Part shown: piece after piece, positions 41,638-49,861 of the stretch
Numbering within the stretch: position 1 is the first letter of the stretch
Layout of the letters: the number at the start of each line of letters is the position of its first letter
Source: Chitinophaga niabensis
GTDB taxonomy: Bacteria > Bacteroidota > Bacteroidia > Chitinophagales > Chitinophagaceae
Reading direction: 5' to 3'
NCBI RefSeq assembly: GCF_900129465.1
Contig: NZ_FSRA01000002.1
Span: 992,001-1,056,000, forward strand
Length of the DNA: 64,000 nucleotides
The notes under the pieces: generated by a model
Told to the model about the DNA's origin: nothing
What the model saw: the letters and a program-made list of their open reading frames with translations, nothing else
Databases searched by the model: none
Made by a program: the position numbers and the translations under genes

Positions 41638-43077
41638 TCATTCCCCCGGCCTTGGTTCAATCAGGATATGATAATATGCTTTATTCATCTGCGAAGACCC
41701 AACGTACTGCACCCTCGTTCTGGAAACACTTTCCGGCGAAGCCACCCTTAACGGCGCATGCCCCAGTATCTTCGTCAGCGCCTTATTCAGCAAAGGCTCT
41801 TTCACACTACCCCAATCCCCAAGGGCCAAACTCTCCACTACTTCTTCATTCGGCGCAAAACCATTTGTATAATCAGAAGTCCCCAGCGAATTGAATGCCT
41901 TAGAAGTGATCGGTTGAAGGCCCCATGTATTTCTTGCATCATTGATCTTGTAGAAGGTCTGTGAACCCACATTCTTACCATACGTTTTTTCACCTATCAG
42001 CCACACACCCATATAAGGCTTCAAGCCATTGATGATCAACTCGCTCGCAGAAGCAGAGTTATTACTGGTGAGGATGATAAAACTTTCCAGCCCCGTACCG
42101 ATGTTATTGGCCTCATTTGTAAAGTAGGTCTTGAAGAATTCCGGCCCATAAGCATCTGTATATTTCTTTGTGTTGAAAGCATTATACTCTCTTTTGAAGA
42201 ACACCTTGGTGGTACTTAAACCCGTTACGATATTACTTCCCAGGTTAACAGTGGAACGGGCATCACCACCGCCATTGTAACGAAGGTCCAGGATAAGATG
42301 TTTAACCCCGGCTGCTTTGAACCTGGCAAAAACAGCATCCACCTGGTTATCATATTCATTTTCATAACCAGCTTGTCCCCTGTCCGGCGCAAAGAAATGA
42401 TACACGAAATAACCGATCTTCTTATTATCGATGGTATACACAGAATCCATGTACACGGGGTTTTCTGCGTACTCAAGCACTGTCAGGTTTTTGACAACAG
42501 GATTGGTGGTACTATCGCGCAATCCGTCCTTTGAATAAGTGTGATCATAAACCGTGATGGTATGATCTTTTCCCAGCGCATCCAGGAATGCATTTACATC
42601 TGCATTATTGGTGGCGGAAGAATATTTGAAATCCTTGTTATTGATCTGGAAGAAAAGCTGTCCTCTTTTAAGGCCTGCGGCGGAAGCCGGGGAGTTCTTC
42701 TTAACATATTGAATGATCCCTCCCAGTTTTGTGCCACCATCGTGCAGGAACAAACCAACGCTGTACCCGGCTTCTTTGGTATTACCGCTTAAAGAGTTCT
42801 GAAGGTCTTTATAATTAGGTACCGCCCAGGAATACCGGTCGTCTGCATGTAACAGGCTTTCAAAAAAATCATAAGGAGCTTTGGTATAATCCGGGGTAGC
42901 AGTGATACTGGTATTCCAGTAATACTCCTGTTTCATGGTAGTGTAGATCCAGTTATTCACATAACCATTATCGGTATCAGGGACCGGAGAGCTGTCTTTC
43001 TTTTTACAAGCGGAAAATAAAATGCCTGCGGCAAAGGTACATAGGAGGTATCGGAACATCGCGGAGCGCTTTTTCAT
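41638..43077 (-). CDS. S41 family peptidase lipoprotein with PDZ domain
   Basis: The 479-aa C-terminal-processing-type serine protease has a lipoprotein signal ('LLCTFAAGILFSACKKKD', lipid cysteine about residue 24) and a PDZ-like part ('LGGIIQYVKKNSPASAAGLKRGQLFFQINNKDF'). The protease core has 'HLILDLRYNGGGDARS', the nucleophile serine in 'ILTSNNSASASELIINGL', and the general-base lysine in 'GEKTYGKNVGSQTF'. It acts in the periplasm or on the cell surface. The gene is downstream of two further minus genes. Confidence 0.93.
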   Translation of the reverse strand: MKKRSAMFRYLLCTFAAGILFSACKKKDSSPVPDTDNGYVNNWIYTTMKQEYYWNTSITATPDYTKAPYDFFESLLHADDRYSWAVPNYKDLQNSLSGNTKEAGYSVGLFLHDGGTKLGGIIQYVKKNSPASAAGLKRGQLFFQINNKDFKYSSATNNADVNAFLDALGKDHTITVYDHTYSKDGLRDSTTNPVVKNLTVLEYAENPVYMDSVYTIDNKKIGYFVYHFFAPDRGQAGYENEYDNQVDAVFARFKAAGVKHLILDLRYNGGGDARSTVNLGSNIVTGLSTTKVFFKREYNAFNTKKYTDAYGPEFFKTYFTNEANNIGTGLESFIILTSNNSASASELIINGLKPYMGVWLIGEKTYGKNVGSQTFYKINDARNTWGLQPITSKAFNSLGTSDYTNGFAPNEEVVESLALGDWGSVKEPLLNKALTKILGHAPLRVASPESVSRTRVQYVGSSQMNKAYYHILIEPRPGE

Positions 43078-43103
43078 AAATGCTATTGTAAGGTATTAAA
43101 TTA

Positions 43104-43532
43104 TTACTTTTTCCTGAGCTGCACCGTCAGCAGATCGTCCGGCCGCTTATAAATATCGATGAACTGGTCCGCATAACCTTTACGGCTGATCATGATCCTG
43201 CTGCCTGCTTTTACACCTTTCAGGTAAAAATGCCCGCAGGCGTCTGTTTGCACAGTATCCACTTTTGCATTTGCAATTGGTTTCCCCCGCTCATTGGTAA
43301 CGATGCCGAAGAGGTTATATTGTTCATCCTCCAAATGAACGATCAGCACCCTTTTGCCTCCCCTTTCGTGCATGCCCGTGCTTCTCAGGCCGGTGGCTAC
43401 GTCTATCTTTTTAATCTTAACGCCCACCATCTCCGCAGAATCCACTTCCCGGCCGTTGATGATATAAACAGACTTTTGCTGGGCAAAACCGGCCAGGGAA
43501 AAAAGGAGCAGAAAAGGCAGAAAGCGGTTCAT
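43104..43532 (-). CDS. Small secreted protein with carboxypeptidase-regulatory-like domain
   Basis: The 142-aa product has a signal ('MNRFLPFLLLFSLAGFAQ') and a C-terminal beta-sandwich resembling CarboxypepD_reg ('LFGIVTNERGKPIANAKVDTVQTDACGHFYLKGVKAGSRIMISRKGYADQ'). This fold occurs at the front of TonB receptors but here stands alone. The first half ('SVYIINGREVDSAEMVGVKIKKIDVATG') resembles part of a TonB plug (the 'INGREVDSAEM' style), so it may be a short receptor-related protein. It lies between the S41 peptidase gene and the DUF922 gene. Confidence 0.75.
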   Translation of the reverse strand: MNRFLPFLLLFSLAGFAQQKSVYIINGREVDSAEMVGVKIKKIDVATGLRSTGMHERGGKRVLIVHLEDEQYNLFGIVTNERGKPIANAKVDTVQTDACGHFYLKGVKAGSRIMISRKGYADQFIDIYKRPDDLLTVQLRKK

Positions 43533-43561
43533 AAATTACAATTATGCACAATCCATGCCAG

Positions 43562-44191
43562 CTATTGCATTGTTGGCTGAACCCCCTCTGCTATTAGCTC
43601 CTGGCGGATCTTCCGTTTCCATTCCTGCTGCGTAAAGGTATTCATGCCGCTGTGCACCTTGTCGTCAAACTCATCCTGCATCCGGTTCATGTCCCGGAAA
43701 GATTCCAGGTATTCATACTGGATCCGGCTTTCGTGGTCATCTGCGGTAAGGGGCATTTGCAGCACTTTTTTCCGGAAACGTTCTGCTACCAGGCGGGTGA
43801 TGTCAAAATGCAATTGTTCATGTTCCAGTGTATGGGCAGAAGGCGGCCTGGTGCGTAACCAGGAAGAACTTTTCACCCAAAATACCTGTAAAACAAGCGT
43901 GATCTCCAGCGTATCCCGGAATTGCCGGCTGCTGCCATCAAAAGCAAAACTGGTGAAACTGATCGCCTCATTTTTAGCCGTTCCGGAACCCCGGGGGCTG
44001 GCTCGGAAATCATCTGCTTTTATGGCTCGCTGATGGTAAAAAAGGGTGTCGGAAGTGGCATCTTCAAGCCTGGGATCTGTTAAAAAGATCACCTTTACCA
44101 CTTTGCCGGAATCTTTATGGGAGGCGGGTACAGCAGTATTCTGCACAAAAAGGCAGCAGAGGGTTCCGATATAAATTACCGGGTTAAACAT
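43562..44191 (-). CDS. DUF922-like secreted zinc-protease-like protein
   Basis: The 209-aa exported protein has a hydrophobic N-terminus ('MFNPVIYIGTLCCLFVQNTA') and 'VFWVKSSSWLRTRPPSAHTLEHEQLHFDITRLVAERF'. The HExxH motif (HEQLH) suggests a zinc protease. The C-terminal 'DDKVHSGMNTFTQQEWKRKIRQEL' also fits the DUF922 family in Bacteroidota. ATG 44191 was chosen because the signal begins there; the frame is open further upstream. It diverges from paaA. Confidence 0.82.
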   Translation of the reverse strand: MFNPVIYIGTLCCLFVQNTAVPASHKDSGKVVKVIFLTDPRLEDATSDTLFYHQRAIKADDFRASPRGSGTAKNEAISFTSFAFDGSSRQFRDTLEITLVLQVFWVKSSSWLRTRPPSAHTLEHEQLHFDITRLVAERFRKKVLQMPLTADDHESRIQYEYLESFRDMNRMQDEFDDKVHSGMNTFTQQEWKRKIRQELIAEGVQPTMQ

Positions 44192-44318
44192 GATGTATGT
44201 TAAAGTTCGGGAATCTATTTTGTTTGTGCGGGTAATTTTAAAAAAACAAGTGCTGGCGGGGTATTTCGGGGAACGCACAAAATTCAGTAATTTACAAGAT
44301 TACCAAAACAATCATTCC

Positions 44319-45317
44319 ATGTACGGCGGTGGATACATTTTTGACGAGCCCAATAACCGGCAGTTAAAAGAAGAGCAATTACACGATGATCCGGAAAAAC
44401 TGGCGGAATTTGAGGATCGGATAGCCCGGGGAGAAAAGATCGAACCAGGCGACTGGATGCCTTCAGAATACAGAAGGCAATTAATCCGTCTTATTGAACA
44501 ACATGCCCATTCAGAAATAATCGGCGCTTTGCCGGAGGGTACCTGGATCACCCGTGCTCCCGGTTTCAAACGCAAACTGGCACTGATCGCAAAAGTGCAG
44601 GACGAAATAGGGCATGGACAATTATTATATAATGCGGCAGAAACCCTGGGTAAAAGCCGTGAGGCCATGATCAACGATCTGCTCAGTGGTAAATCCAAAT
44701 ATTCCAACGTATTCAATTATCCGGCAGAAACCTGGGCAGATGTAACCGTGATCGGCTTTTTGATCGATGCGGCGGCTATCGTGAACCAGATCGCTAATTC
44801 AAAAGGCTCCTACGGCCCTTATTGCCGGGCGCTGGAAAGGATCTGTTACGAAGAAAGTTTCCACCTCAAACAAGGGCACGATGCATTTGTGGAACTCGCT
44901 GCCGGTACCCCTGCCCAAAGGGCCATGGTACAGGATGCGCTGAACCGCTGGTGGCAACCCATTATGCATTTCTTCGGCCCTCCCGATAAAAATTCCACAC
45001 ACAGCGAAAAACTGATGCAATGGAAAGTGAAGATGGCCAGTAATGATGATATGCGGAACCAGTTCCTGGAAGCCTATGTTCCCAAGATCTGGGATATGGG
45101 CCTCACTTTACCGGATGAAAATCTGAAGAAGAATGAAAGCACCGGTAAATGGGATTACGCTGATCCCGACTGGGACCTCTTTAAAAAAGTGATCAATGGC
45201 GGCGGCCCCTGTAATAAAGAAAGACTGGATGTACGCAAATGGGCAGAAGAACATGGCCGCTGGGTGCGCAAAGCATTAATGAACCCGAAAGATAAAAGAT
45301 CCGCTCCGGTAGCATAA
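44319..45317 (+). CDS. paaA: 1,2-phenylacetyl-CoA epoxidase subunit PaaA
   Basis: This 332-aa catalytic subunit of the diiron monooxygenase epoxidises phenylacetyl-CoA. The iron-binding ExxH pairs are visible: E96-xx-H99 in 'KVQDEIGHGQLL' and E179-xx-H182 in 'CYEESFHLKQGHDAF'. The sequence 'RQLIRLIEQHAHSEIIGALPEGTWITRAPGFKRK' is near-diagnostic. ATG 44319 ('MYGGGYIFDEPN') is preferred over the frame opening further upstream in the divergent promoter region. It leads the operon paaA-paaB-paaC-paaD. Confidence 0.97.
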   Translation: MYGGGYIFDEPNNRQLKEEQLHDDPEKLAEFEDRIARGEKIEPGDWMPSEYRRQLIRLIEQHAHSEIIGALPEGTWITRAPGFKRKLALIAKVQDEIGHGQLLYNAAETLGKSREAMINDLLSGKSKYSNVFNYPAETWADVTVIGFLIDAAAIVNQIANSKGSYGPYCRALERICYEESFHLKQGHDAFVELAAGTPAQRAMVQDALNRWWQPIMHFFGPPDKNSTHSEKLMQWKVKMASNDDMRNQFLEAYVPKIWDMGLTLPDENLKKNESTGKWDYADPDWDLFKKVINGGGPCNKERLDVRKWAEEHGRWVRKALMNPKDKRSAPVA

Positions 45318-45327
45318 CACATCAGCA

Positions 45328-45702
45328 ATGGACAACAACCAATCATTAGATCCCAGGGTAAACAGGCTCAAACTCAACGCTTCCGGCGAAGGGACCATCG
45401 TACAGGAAGGAGAGAACTGGAATACATTTGAAGTATTTCACCAGGAAAAACGCGGCGCACATCATGAACACGTAGGTTCCGTGCATGCTCCTAATGCACA
45501 GATGGCACTGATCTTCGCAAAAGAACAATTTGGCCGCCGTAAGAAATGTGTAAACCTCTGGGTAGTACGCAGTGCAGACATCCTGGCTTTCGATGCGGAA
45601 GATGAAGATATGTTTGCCAACAACGGCGAAAAAACCTACCGCGATGCAAGCGGGTTCAAGGTCATGGAAAAGATCAACAAATTTAAAAAAGAGGCGAAAT
45701 AA
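45328..45702 (+). CDS. paaB: Phenylacetyl-CoA epoxidase subunit PaaB
   Basis: The 124-aa structural subunit of the phenylacetyl-CoA epoxidase contains 'WNTFEVFHQEKRGAHHEHVGSVHAPN', 'ALIFAKEQFGRRKKCVNLWVVRS' and 'KTYRDASGFKVMEKINKFKKEAK', all typical for PaaB. It lies 10 bases after paaA and 2 bases before paaC. The E. coli protein is somewhat shorter; the extra N-terminal residues here (to about 25) are a common Bacteroidota feature. Confidence 0.95.
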   Translation: MDNNQSLDPRVNRLKLNASGEGTIVQEGENWNTFEVFHQEKRGAHHEHVGSVHAPNAQMALIFAKEQFGRRKKCVNLWVVRSADILAFDAEDEDMFANNGEKTYRDASGFKVMEKINKFKKEAK

Positions 45703-45704
45703 AC

Positions 45705-46469
45705 ATGATCGATACAACGGTAATCAGCAATCTGCTCACCGCCATGGCGGACGATGCACTGATCCAGGGCCACCGGAATTCAGAGTGGACAGGCCTTGGC
45801 CCTATTATGGAAGAAGACATTGCTTTTTCATCCATGGCGCAGGACAAGATCGGCCATGCATGGGCTTTGTATAAGATCATGCAGGAAGAACTGCAGGGTA
45901 GTGATCCGGACCAGTTCGCTTTCCTTCGTAATGAGAAAGAATATAAATGCTGCCACTTTGTAGAACATCCCAACGGCGAATATGACTTCAGCCTCATGCG
46001 GCATTTTTTATTCGACCATGCAGAAGCCATCCGGTATGAACAATTACAGCAAAGCAGTTTCCAACCCTTGCAGCCGCTCGCAAAAAAGCTTAAAGGAGAA
46101 ATAAAATATCATACCCTGCATGCCAATGCATGGGTATCACAATTATGCCGCGCAGGAGAAGAAAGCCATGCGCGAATGCAATCCGCGCTCACGGCCTGTT
46201 TTCCATTGGCACTCGGTCTTTTTGAACCAGGCGGCGAAGCAGAGCAGATACTGATAGCAGAAAAAGTATATCCCGGCGAAAAAGCCCTCAAAGAGATCTG
46301 GATGGACAGGATCTATAATATCCTCACAGCAGCGGCATTAAACCTCCCGGATGAAAACACAACAGAACCCGTTTATGGTGGCCGGAAAGGATATCATACC
46401 ATCTACCTGCAACCTTTACTGGAAGAAATGGGGGCCGTATTCCGTACAGACCCCGCAGCAACCTGGTGA
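45705..46469 (+). CDS. paaC: Phenylacetyl-CoA epoxidase subunit PaaC
   Basis: This 254-aa ferritin-like scaffold subunit forms the stable core with PaaA. It has 'EWTGLGPIMEEDIAFSSMAQDKIGHAWALYKI', where the position equal to a metal ligand glutamate is a lysine (K48), consistent with the non-catalytic role of PaaC. 'ERHALRL'-like helices are replaced by 'KGEIKYHTLHANAWVSQLCRAGEESHARM'. Its stop overlaps an in-frame GTG of paaD; the better paaD start lies two bases after. Confidence 0.95.
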   Translation: MIDTTVISNLLTAMADDALIQGHRNSEWTGLGPIMEEDIAFSSMAQDKIGHAWALYKIMQEELQGSDPDQFAFLRNEKEYKCCHFVEHPNGEYDFSLMRHFLFDHAEAIRYEQLQQSSFQPLQPLAKKLKGEIKYHTLHANAWVSQLCRAGEESHARMQSALTACFPLALGLFEPGGEAEQILIAEKVYPGEKALKEIWMDRIYNILTAAALNLPDENTTEPVYGGRKGYHTIYLQPLLEEMGAVFRTDPAATW

Positions 46470-46471
46470 TC

Positions 46472-46957
46472 ATGGAAGTGAATGAACAAAATATCTATAA
46501 AGCGCTGGAACTGGTCATGGATCCGGAAATTCCCGTACTCAATGTACTGGACCTGGGCATGATCACTTCTGTTACCTTTTCAGATATAGGGGTACATGTT
46601 AAAATGATCCCCACCTTTGCCGCATGCCCTGCCGTAGAACTGATCCGGCGCAATATCCGTTCTGTATTGCAGGACCAGCTGCACACGGAAGTAATCGTGG
46701 AAATAGATAAGGAAGAAAGCTGGAACAGTAACCGGATGACGGAAGGCGCGAAGGAAAAACTAAAGAACTTTGGCATCGCACCACCTAAGCCCTATAACGG
46801 AGAGGACTACACGGAATTTTTCCTCGGCACCACCTGCCCTCACTGCAACGGCAACGATACTTACCTGCGTTCCCCATTTGGCTCTACCCTTTGCCGCGCC
46901 ATTCATTTCTGTAAAGATTGCGGCCAGGTGTTTGAGCATTTCAAACCGCTGGATTAA
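46472..46957 (+). CDS. paaD: Phenylacetate catabolism protein PaaD (iron-sulfur assembly type)
   Basis: This 161-aa protein has an N-terminal MIP18/DUF59 domain ('IYKALELVMDPEIPVLNVLDLGMITSVTF', 'IPTFAACPAVELIRRNI') and a C-terminal zinc ribbon ('CPHCNGNDTYLRSPFGSTLC', 'CKDCGQVFEHFK', four cysteines). PaaD is needed to make active epoxidase, probably by metal-centre maturation. ATG 46472 is chosen over the GTG at 46466 that overlaps paaC. The operon lacks paaE (the reductase) in this window. Confidence 0.95.
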   Translation: MEVNEQNIYKALELVMDPEIPVLNVLDLGMITSVTFSDIGVHVKMIPTFAACPAVELIRRNIRSVLQDQLHTEVIVEIDKEESWNSNRMTEGAKEKLKNFGIAPPKPYNGEDYTEFFLGTTCPHCNGNDTYLRSPFGSTLCRAIHFCKDCGQVFEHFKPLD

Positions 46958-46973
46958 TTAGTATATTGCCATC

Positions 46974-47546
46974 ATGAAAATCGGTCTATACTTTGGTTCT
47001 TTCAACCCTATACACACGGGTCATATGATCATCGCCAATTTTATGGCCTATCATACGGACCTCGATAAAGTTTGGTTGGTAGTATCTCCGCACAATCCAT
47101 TGAAAGCATCTTCCAGCCTGCTGAATGAACATCATCGTTTTCATATGGCAGAAATGGCGGTAGCGGATGAACCCCGCCTGAGAGTAAGCAATATTGAGTT
47201 TTCTTTGCCACGCCCATCCTTCACCATAGATACGTTAACTTATCTCACAGAGAAATTCCCCACCCAGGAATTCGTGGTGATCATGGGTAGCGATAGTTTT
47301 CAGAACATCTCCCGCTGGAAGAATTATGAGCAGCTCATAGCACGTTATGCTATTTATGTATACAACCGCCCCGGCCATGAAATAAAGGAAACGTACGGAG
47401 CAAATGTGAAGATCATGCATGCGCCGATGCTGGACATTTCCTCCAGCAATATCCGCAAATGGATCCAGGAAGGCAAATCCGTGAGATATATGGTACCCGA
47501 TGCTATCTGGAAATATATGGCCGAGAATAACTATTATAAGGGCTGA
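46974..47546 (+). CDS. nadD: Nicotinate-nucleotide adenylyltransferase NadD
   Basis: The 190-aa cytoplasmic enzyme adenylylates nicotinate mononucleotide in NAD synthesis. The ATP-binding motif is at residues 8-17 ('GSFNPIHTGH') and the C-terminal ISSxxIR-type signature appears as 'DISSSNIRKWIQEGKSVRY'. 'VWLVVSPHNPLK' and 'FVVIMGSDSFQNISRWKNY' are typical. The start is 16 bases after paaD, so it may be read from the same transcript. The link to phenylacetate is likely chance, as the pathways are unrelated. Confidence 0.93.
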   Translation: MKIGLYFGSFNPIHTGHMIIANFMAYHTDLDKVWLVVSPHNPLKASSSLLNEHHRFHMAEMAVADEPRLRVSNIEFSLPRPSFTIDTLTYLTEKFPTQEFVVIMGSDSFQNISRWKNYEQLIARYAIYVYNRPGHEIKETYGANVKIMHAPMLDISSSNIRKWIQEGKSVRYMVPDAIWKYMAENNYYKG

Positions 47547-47562
47547 TCAACAAACTGTGGAA

Positions 47563-48639
47563 TTAATCCCCCGACTTTTTCATCTGCTTTTCTTTGGCAT
47601 GCGCCGTTTTTACAATTTTAACTTCCCGTTTTTTAACGAGATATTCATTGGAATAGATCTTTAAAAGCACAATGAACAAGGAAATTAACAGGGGACCGAA
47701 TATCAGTCCTATGAATCCAAAGAGGCTCACACCTATGATCACACCAAAGATGGTGATCAACGGATGCACATCCCCGATCTTTTTAGCCAGCATCATCCTG
47801 AACAGGTTATCAGAGGTTCCCACAGCCCCAAATCCATAGATCAGGATGGCAACCCCCTGCCATGTTTGCCCGGAGGAAAGAAGGAAAACGCCCATGGGCA
47901 CATATACTGCGGCAGCGCCAATAATAGGCAGCATAGCCGTAAAGCTCGTTACCACAAACCAGAATACAGGCTCCGGCACACCAAAGATCAGGTACCCGAT
48001 CAAAGACACAATGCCTTGTATCAATGCTATCAGCGGGATCCCGATGGCATTGCTCACCACCATGTTCTTCATTTCTTTACCCAGTAATTCCACGTTCTCA
48101 TCTTTCAGCGGAATATATTCATAAAGGGCTTCTTCCATTTCCCGCGCATTCACCAGCATGAAGTATAGTATAAAATACATGATAGCAATAGCTGTGAGCG
48201 TATTGAAAGTGGCCCCCACAAAGCCTGGCAGCACGGCAGTGATAGTTTCCTGTATCTTCTGCAAACGGGCCTCCGTCATCAGGTTAACCCCGAGAGATTG
48301 CTGCAATTGCTGGTTGAATTTTTCCAACCCTTTGATCAGTTCAGAAGAATGGGTGATGGCATAAGTTACTTTGGAAGTAAGCATGTTCACCAGCCCACCG
48401 ATAGGCAGCAGGATGATCAGGAAAGATAAGACCATGATCAGCGTAGCAGCCCAGCTCCTGCCCCATTTGCGTTGTTCCACCAGGCGGAACATCCATTTCC
48501 GGGAAAGTACATACAGGGTAACCGCACCGAGGAAACCAGGGAAAAATGCATATAGCTCTTTAAAAAGGATGATGCCCAGAAATGCAAGGATCAGTAAAAA
48601 TACAACCTGTTTCAGGCGTTCATTGTCGAGGTAGCTCAT
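47563..48639 (-). CDS. AI-2E family membrane transporter
   Basis: The 358-aa polytopic membrane protein (about eight transmembrane segments) fits the AI-2E/TqsA-PerM family. Characterised members export AI-2 or act in Na+/H+ exchange; others have unknown substrates. The N-terminal helix pair ('VVFLLILAFLGIILFKELYAFFPGFLGAVTLYV'), the central 'LIALIQGIVSLIGYLIFGVPEPVFWFVVTSFTAMLPIIGAAAVYVP' and 'DVHPLITIFGVIIGVSLFGFIGLIFGPLL' are typical. It has its own promoter and is convergent with nadD. Confidence 0.92.
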   Translation of the reverse strand: MSYLDNERLKQVVFLLILAFLGIILFKELYAFFPGFLGAVTLYVLSRKWMFRLVEQRKWGRSWAATLIMVLSFLIILLPIGGLVNMLTSKVTYAITHSSELIKGLEKFNQQLQQSLGVNLMTEARLQKIQETITAVLPGFVGATFNTLTAIAIMYFILYFMLVNAREMEEALYEYIPLKDENVELLGKEMKNMVVSNAIGIPLIALIQGIVSLIGYLIFGVPEPVFWFVVTSFTAMLPIIGAAAVYVPMGVFLLSSGQTWQGVAILIYGFGAVGTSDNLFRMMLAKKIGDVHPLITIFGVIIGVSLFGFIGLIFGPLLISLFIVLLKIYSNEYLVKKREVKIVKTAHAKEKQMKKSGD

Positions 48640-48663
48640 AGCGGGTAATGTGGGTGGTTATAT

Positions 48664-48694
48664 CAAACCTACATGATTTTCAGTGGATCACAAA
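48664..48694 (-). promoter_or_regulatory. Bacteroidota-type promoter of the AI-2E gene
   Basis: On the minus strand TTTG (48694-48691), 19 bases, then TAGGTTTG (48671-48664) match the consensus. The ATG at 48639 gives a leader of about 20 bases. Confidence 0.7.
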
Positions 48695-48851
48695 GTGTGC
48701 CATTGCGCCCGGGGAGGGAAATATAATGCTGTTTTAACAAGTAAAGTGGGGAATTGAACAATTATGGAACAAAGTTTGTAACCTTTAATGCGGAGTAGAT
48801 GGAAGCCCCAACACTCCCGAACCCAATCTTTCACTTTAAAAATTCTTAACT

Positions 48852-49046
48852 ATGAGCAGAAGTTCAAAAGCGGTGGTGTCTTTTATTGTAGGAGCTGCCG
48901 TTGGCGTAGCCGTTGGTTATTTCCTTAATTCAGACAAAAAAGATGAACTGGTAGAAAAATTAAGATTCCAGGCGGATAAGTTGAAAGATAAATTCCGCGC
49001 TAAAAAGCAACAGTTTGAAGATGCCATGGAAAATGAATTAACTTAA
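48852..49046 (+). CDS. YtxH-like small membrane protein
   Basis: The 64-aa protein has an N-terminal glycine-rich membrane segment ('VVSFIVGAAVGVAVGYFL') and a charged helical tail ('DELVEKLRFQADKLKDKFRAKKQQF'), the YtxH-type layout of general stress proteins. The length fits. It starts a three-gene cassette with the holin-like and 119-aa proteins (32 and 13 bases apart). The cell role is unknown. Confidence 0.85.
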   Translation: MSRSSKAVVSFIVGAAVGVAVGYFLNSDKKDELVEKLRFQADKLKDKFRAKKQQFEDAMENELT

Positions 49047-49078
49047 GGATTCCTTTTTAGCATCTAAAAAATCAAAGC

Positions 49079-49486
49079 ATGGAAGATAATTTTTCCAACT
49101 ATTTTTCTGAGACGGGCAAGGTGGCCAGGGAATACGTGGAAACCCGGCTCGATCTCATTAAACTGCAGGCAGCAGGAAAGCTGTCGAAAGCGTTAGGCCT
49201 GTTCTTTTCGCTCATCATGGCTTTCCTGTTGTTCTTTTTTGTAGTCGTTTTCCTCGGAATGATGTTAGGCTTCTGGATAGGCGAAAAGTATAACAGCTTC
49301 ACCTTAGGTTTTGCCTGGGCTGCGGGCTTTTTTATCTTCCTGTTCGCCCTTATATTAGTGTTCCGTAAAAGCCTTATCCAGCGCCCGCTCGCTAACCTGT
49401 TAGCGGCTGAACTGGTAGAAGAGATAGAAGAAATGGAAGAGAGAAAAGAGGAAAGGAAAAAATCAAAAGATCAAATGGCACAATAA
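49079..49486 (+). CDS. Phage-holin-superfamily (PF07332/DUF1469) membrane protein
   Basis: The 135-aa protein has an amphipathic N-terminus ('VAREYVETRLDLIKLQAAGKLSKAL'), two transmembrane helices ('GLFFSLIMAFLLFFFVVVFLGMMLGFWIG' region and 'LGFAWAAGFFIFLFALILVF'), and an acidic/basic C-terminal helix ('EEIEEMEERKEERKKSKDQ'). This is the layout of PF07332, whose name comes from a phage protein but whose bacterial members are chromosomal envelope proteins. It lies in the YtxH cassette; no phage gene is nearby. Confidence 0.85.
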   Translation: MEDNFSNYFSETGKVAREYVETRLDLIKLQAAGKLSKALGLFFSLIMAFLLFFFVVVFLGMMLGFWIGEKYNSFTLGFAWAAGFFIFLFALILVFRKSLIQRPLANLLAAELVEEIEEMEERKEERKKSKDQMAQ

Positions 49487-49499
49487 TACTTTCCAAAAC

Positions 49500-49859
49500 A
49501 TGCCTAAGAAAAAAGTAACTAATCTGGCGATGCTTGAGGAGGAAATCCTTCGCCTCAGGGAAAAGAGCCGTGGGCTGGAAGATCAGCTGGGAGAACGGGT
49601 AGACCATTTCAAGGCTAATTACAAAAGTATGGCCATGAACAGCGTGATCCCCGGAGTGGCCAATAGTGGTGTGTTTGGATTTGTGGGTAAAGTGGCACAA
49701 ACCGCCTTTAAAAGCGGATCTGGCAAATCCCTGATCACCAGCGCACTGATGACGGCGCTGGAATTTATTGCCGTGCGTTTTGGCGTAAAGCTGGTGAATA
49801 ATTTTCAACAGAAAAGGCGGCGCAAAAAGGCAGAAAAAGCAGCTAAAACAGAAGAATAG
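49500..49859 (+). CDS. Hypothetical protein, third gene of the YtxH cassette
   Basis: The 119-aa protein has a coiled-coil N-terminus ('MLEEEILRLREKSRGLEDQLGERVDHF'), a glycine/serine-rich middle with a possible short membrane segment ('SLITSALMTALEFIAVRFGVKLV'), and a very basic tail ('QQKRRRKKAEKAAKTEE'). Family not recognised. It is only 13 bases after the holin-like gene and convergent with the radical SAM gene (2-base gap), so it ends the cassette. Confidence 0.75.
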   Translation: MPKKKVTNLAMLEEEILRLREKSRGLEDQLGERVDHFKANYKSMAMNSVIPGVANSGVFGFVGKVAQTAFKSGSGKSLITSALMTALEFIAVRFGVKLVNNFQQKRRRKKAEKAAKTEE

Positions 49860-49861
49860 CT

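Noticed and set aside
49079..49486. Prophage remnant suggested by the holin-like protein
   Set aside because: PF07332-type proteins are common chromosomal envelope proteins; no phage structural, integrase or lysis gene is near. The GH25 lysozyme has a membrane anchor and no phage neighbours.
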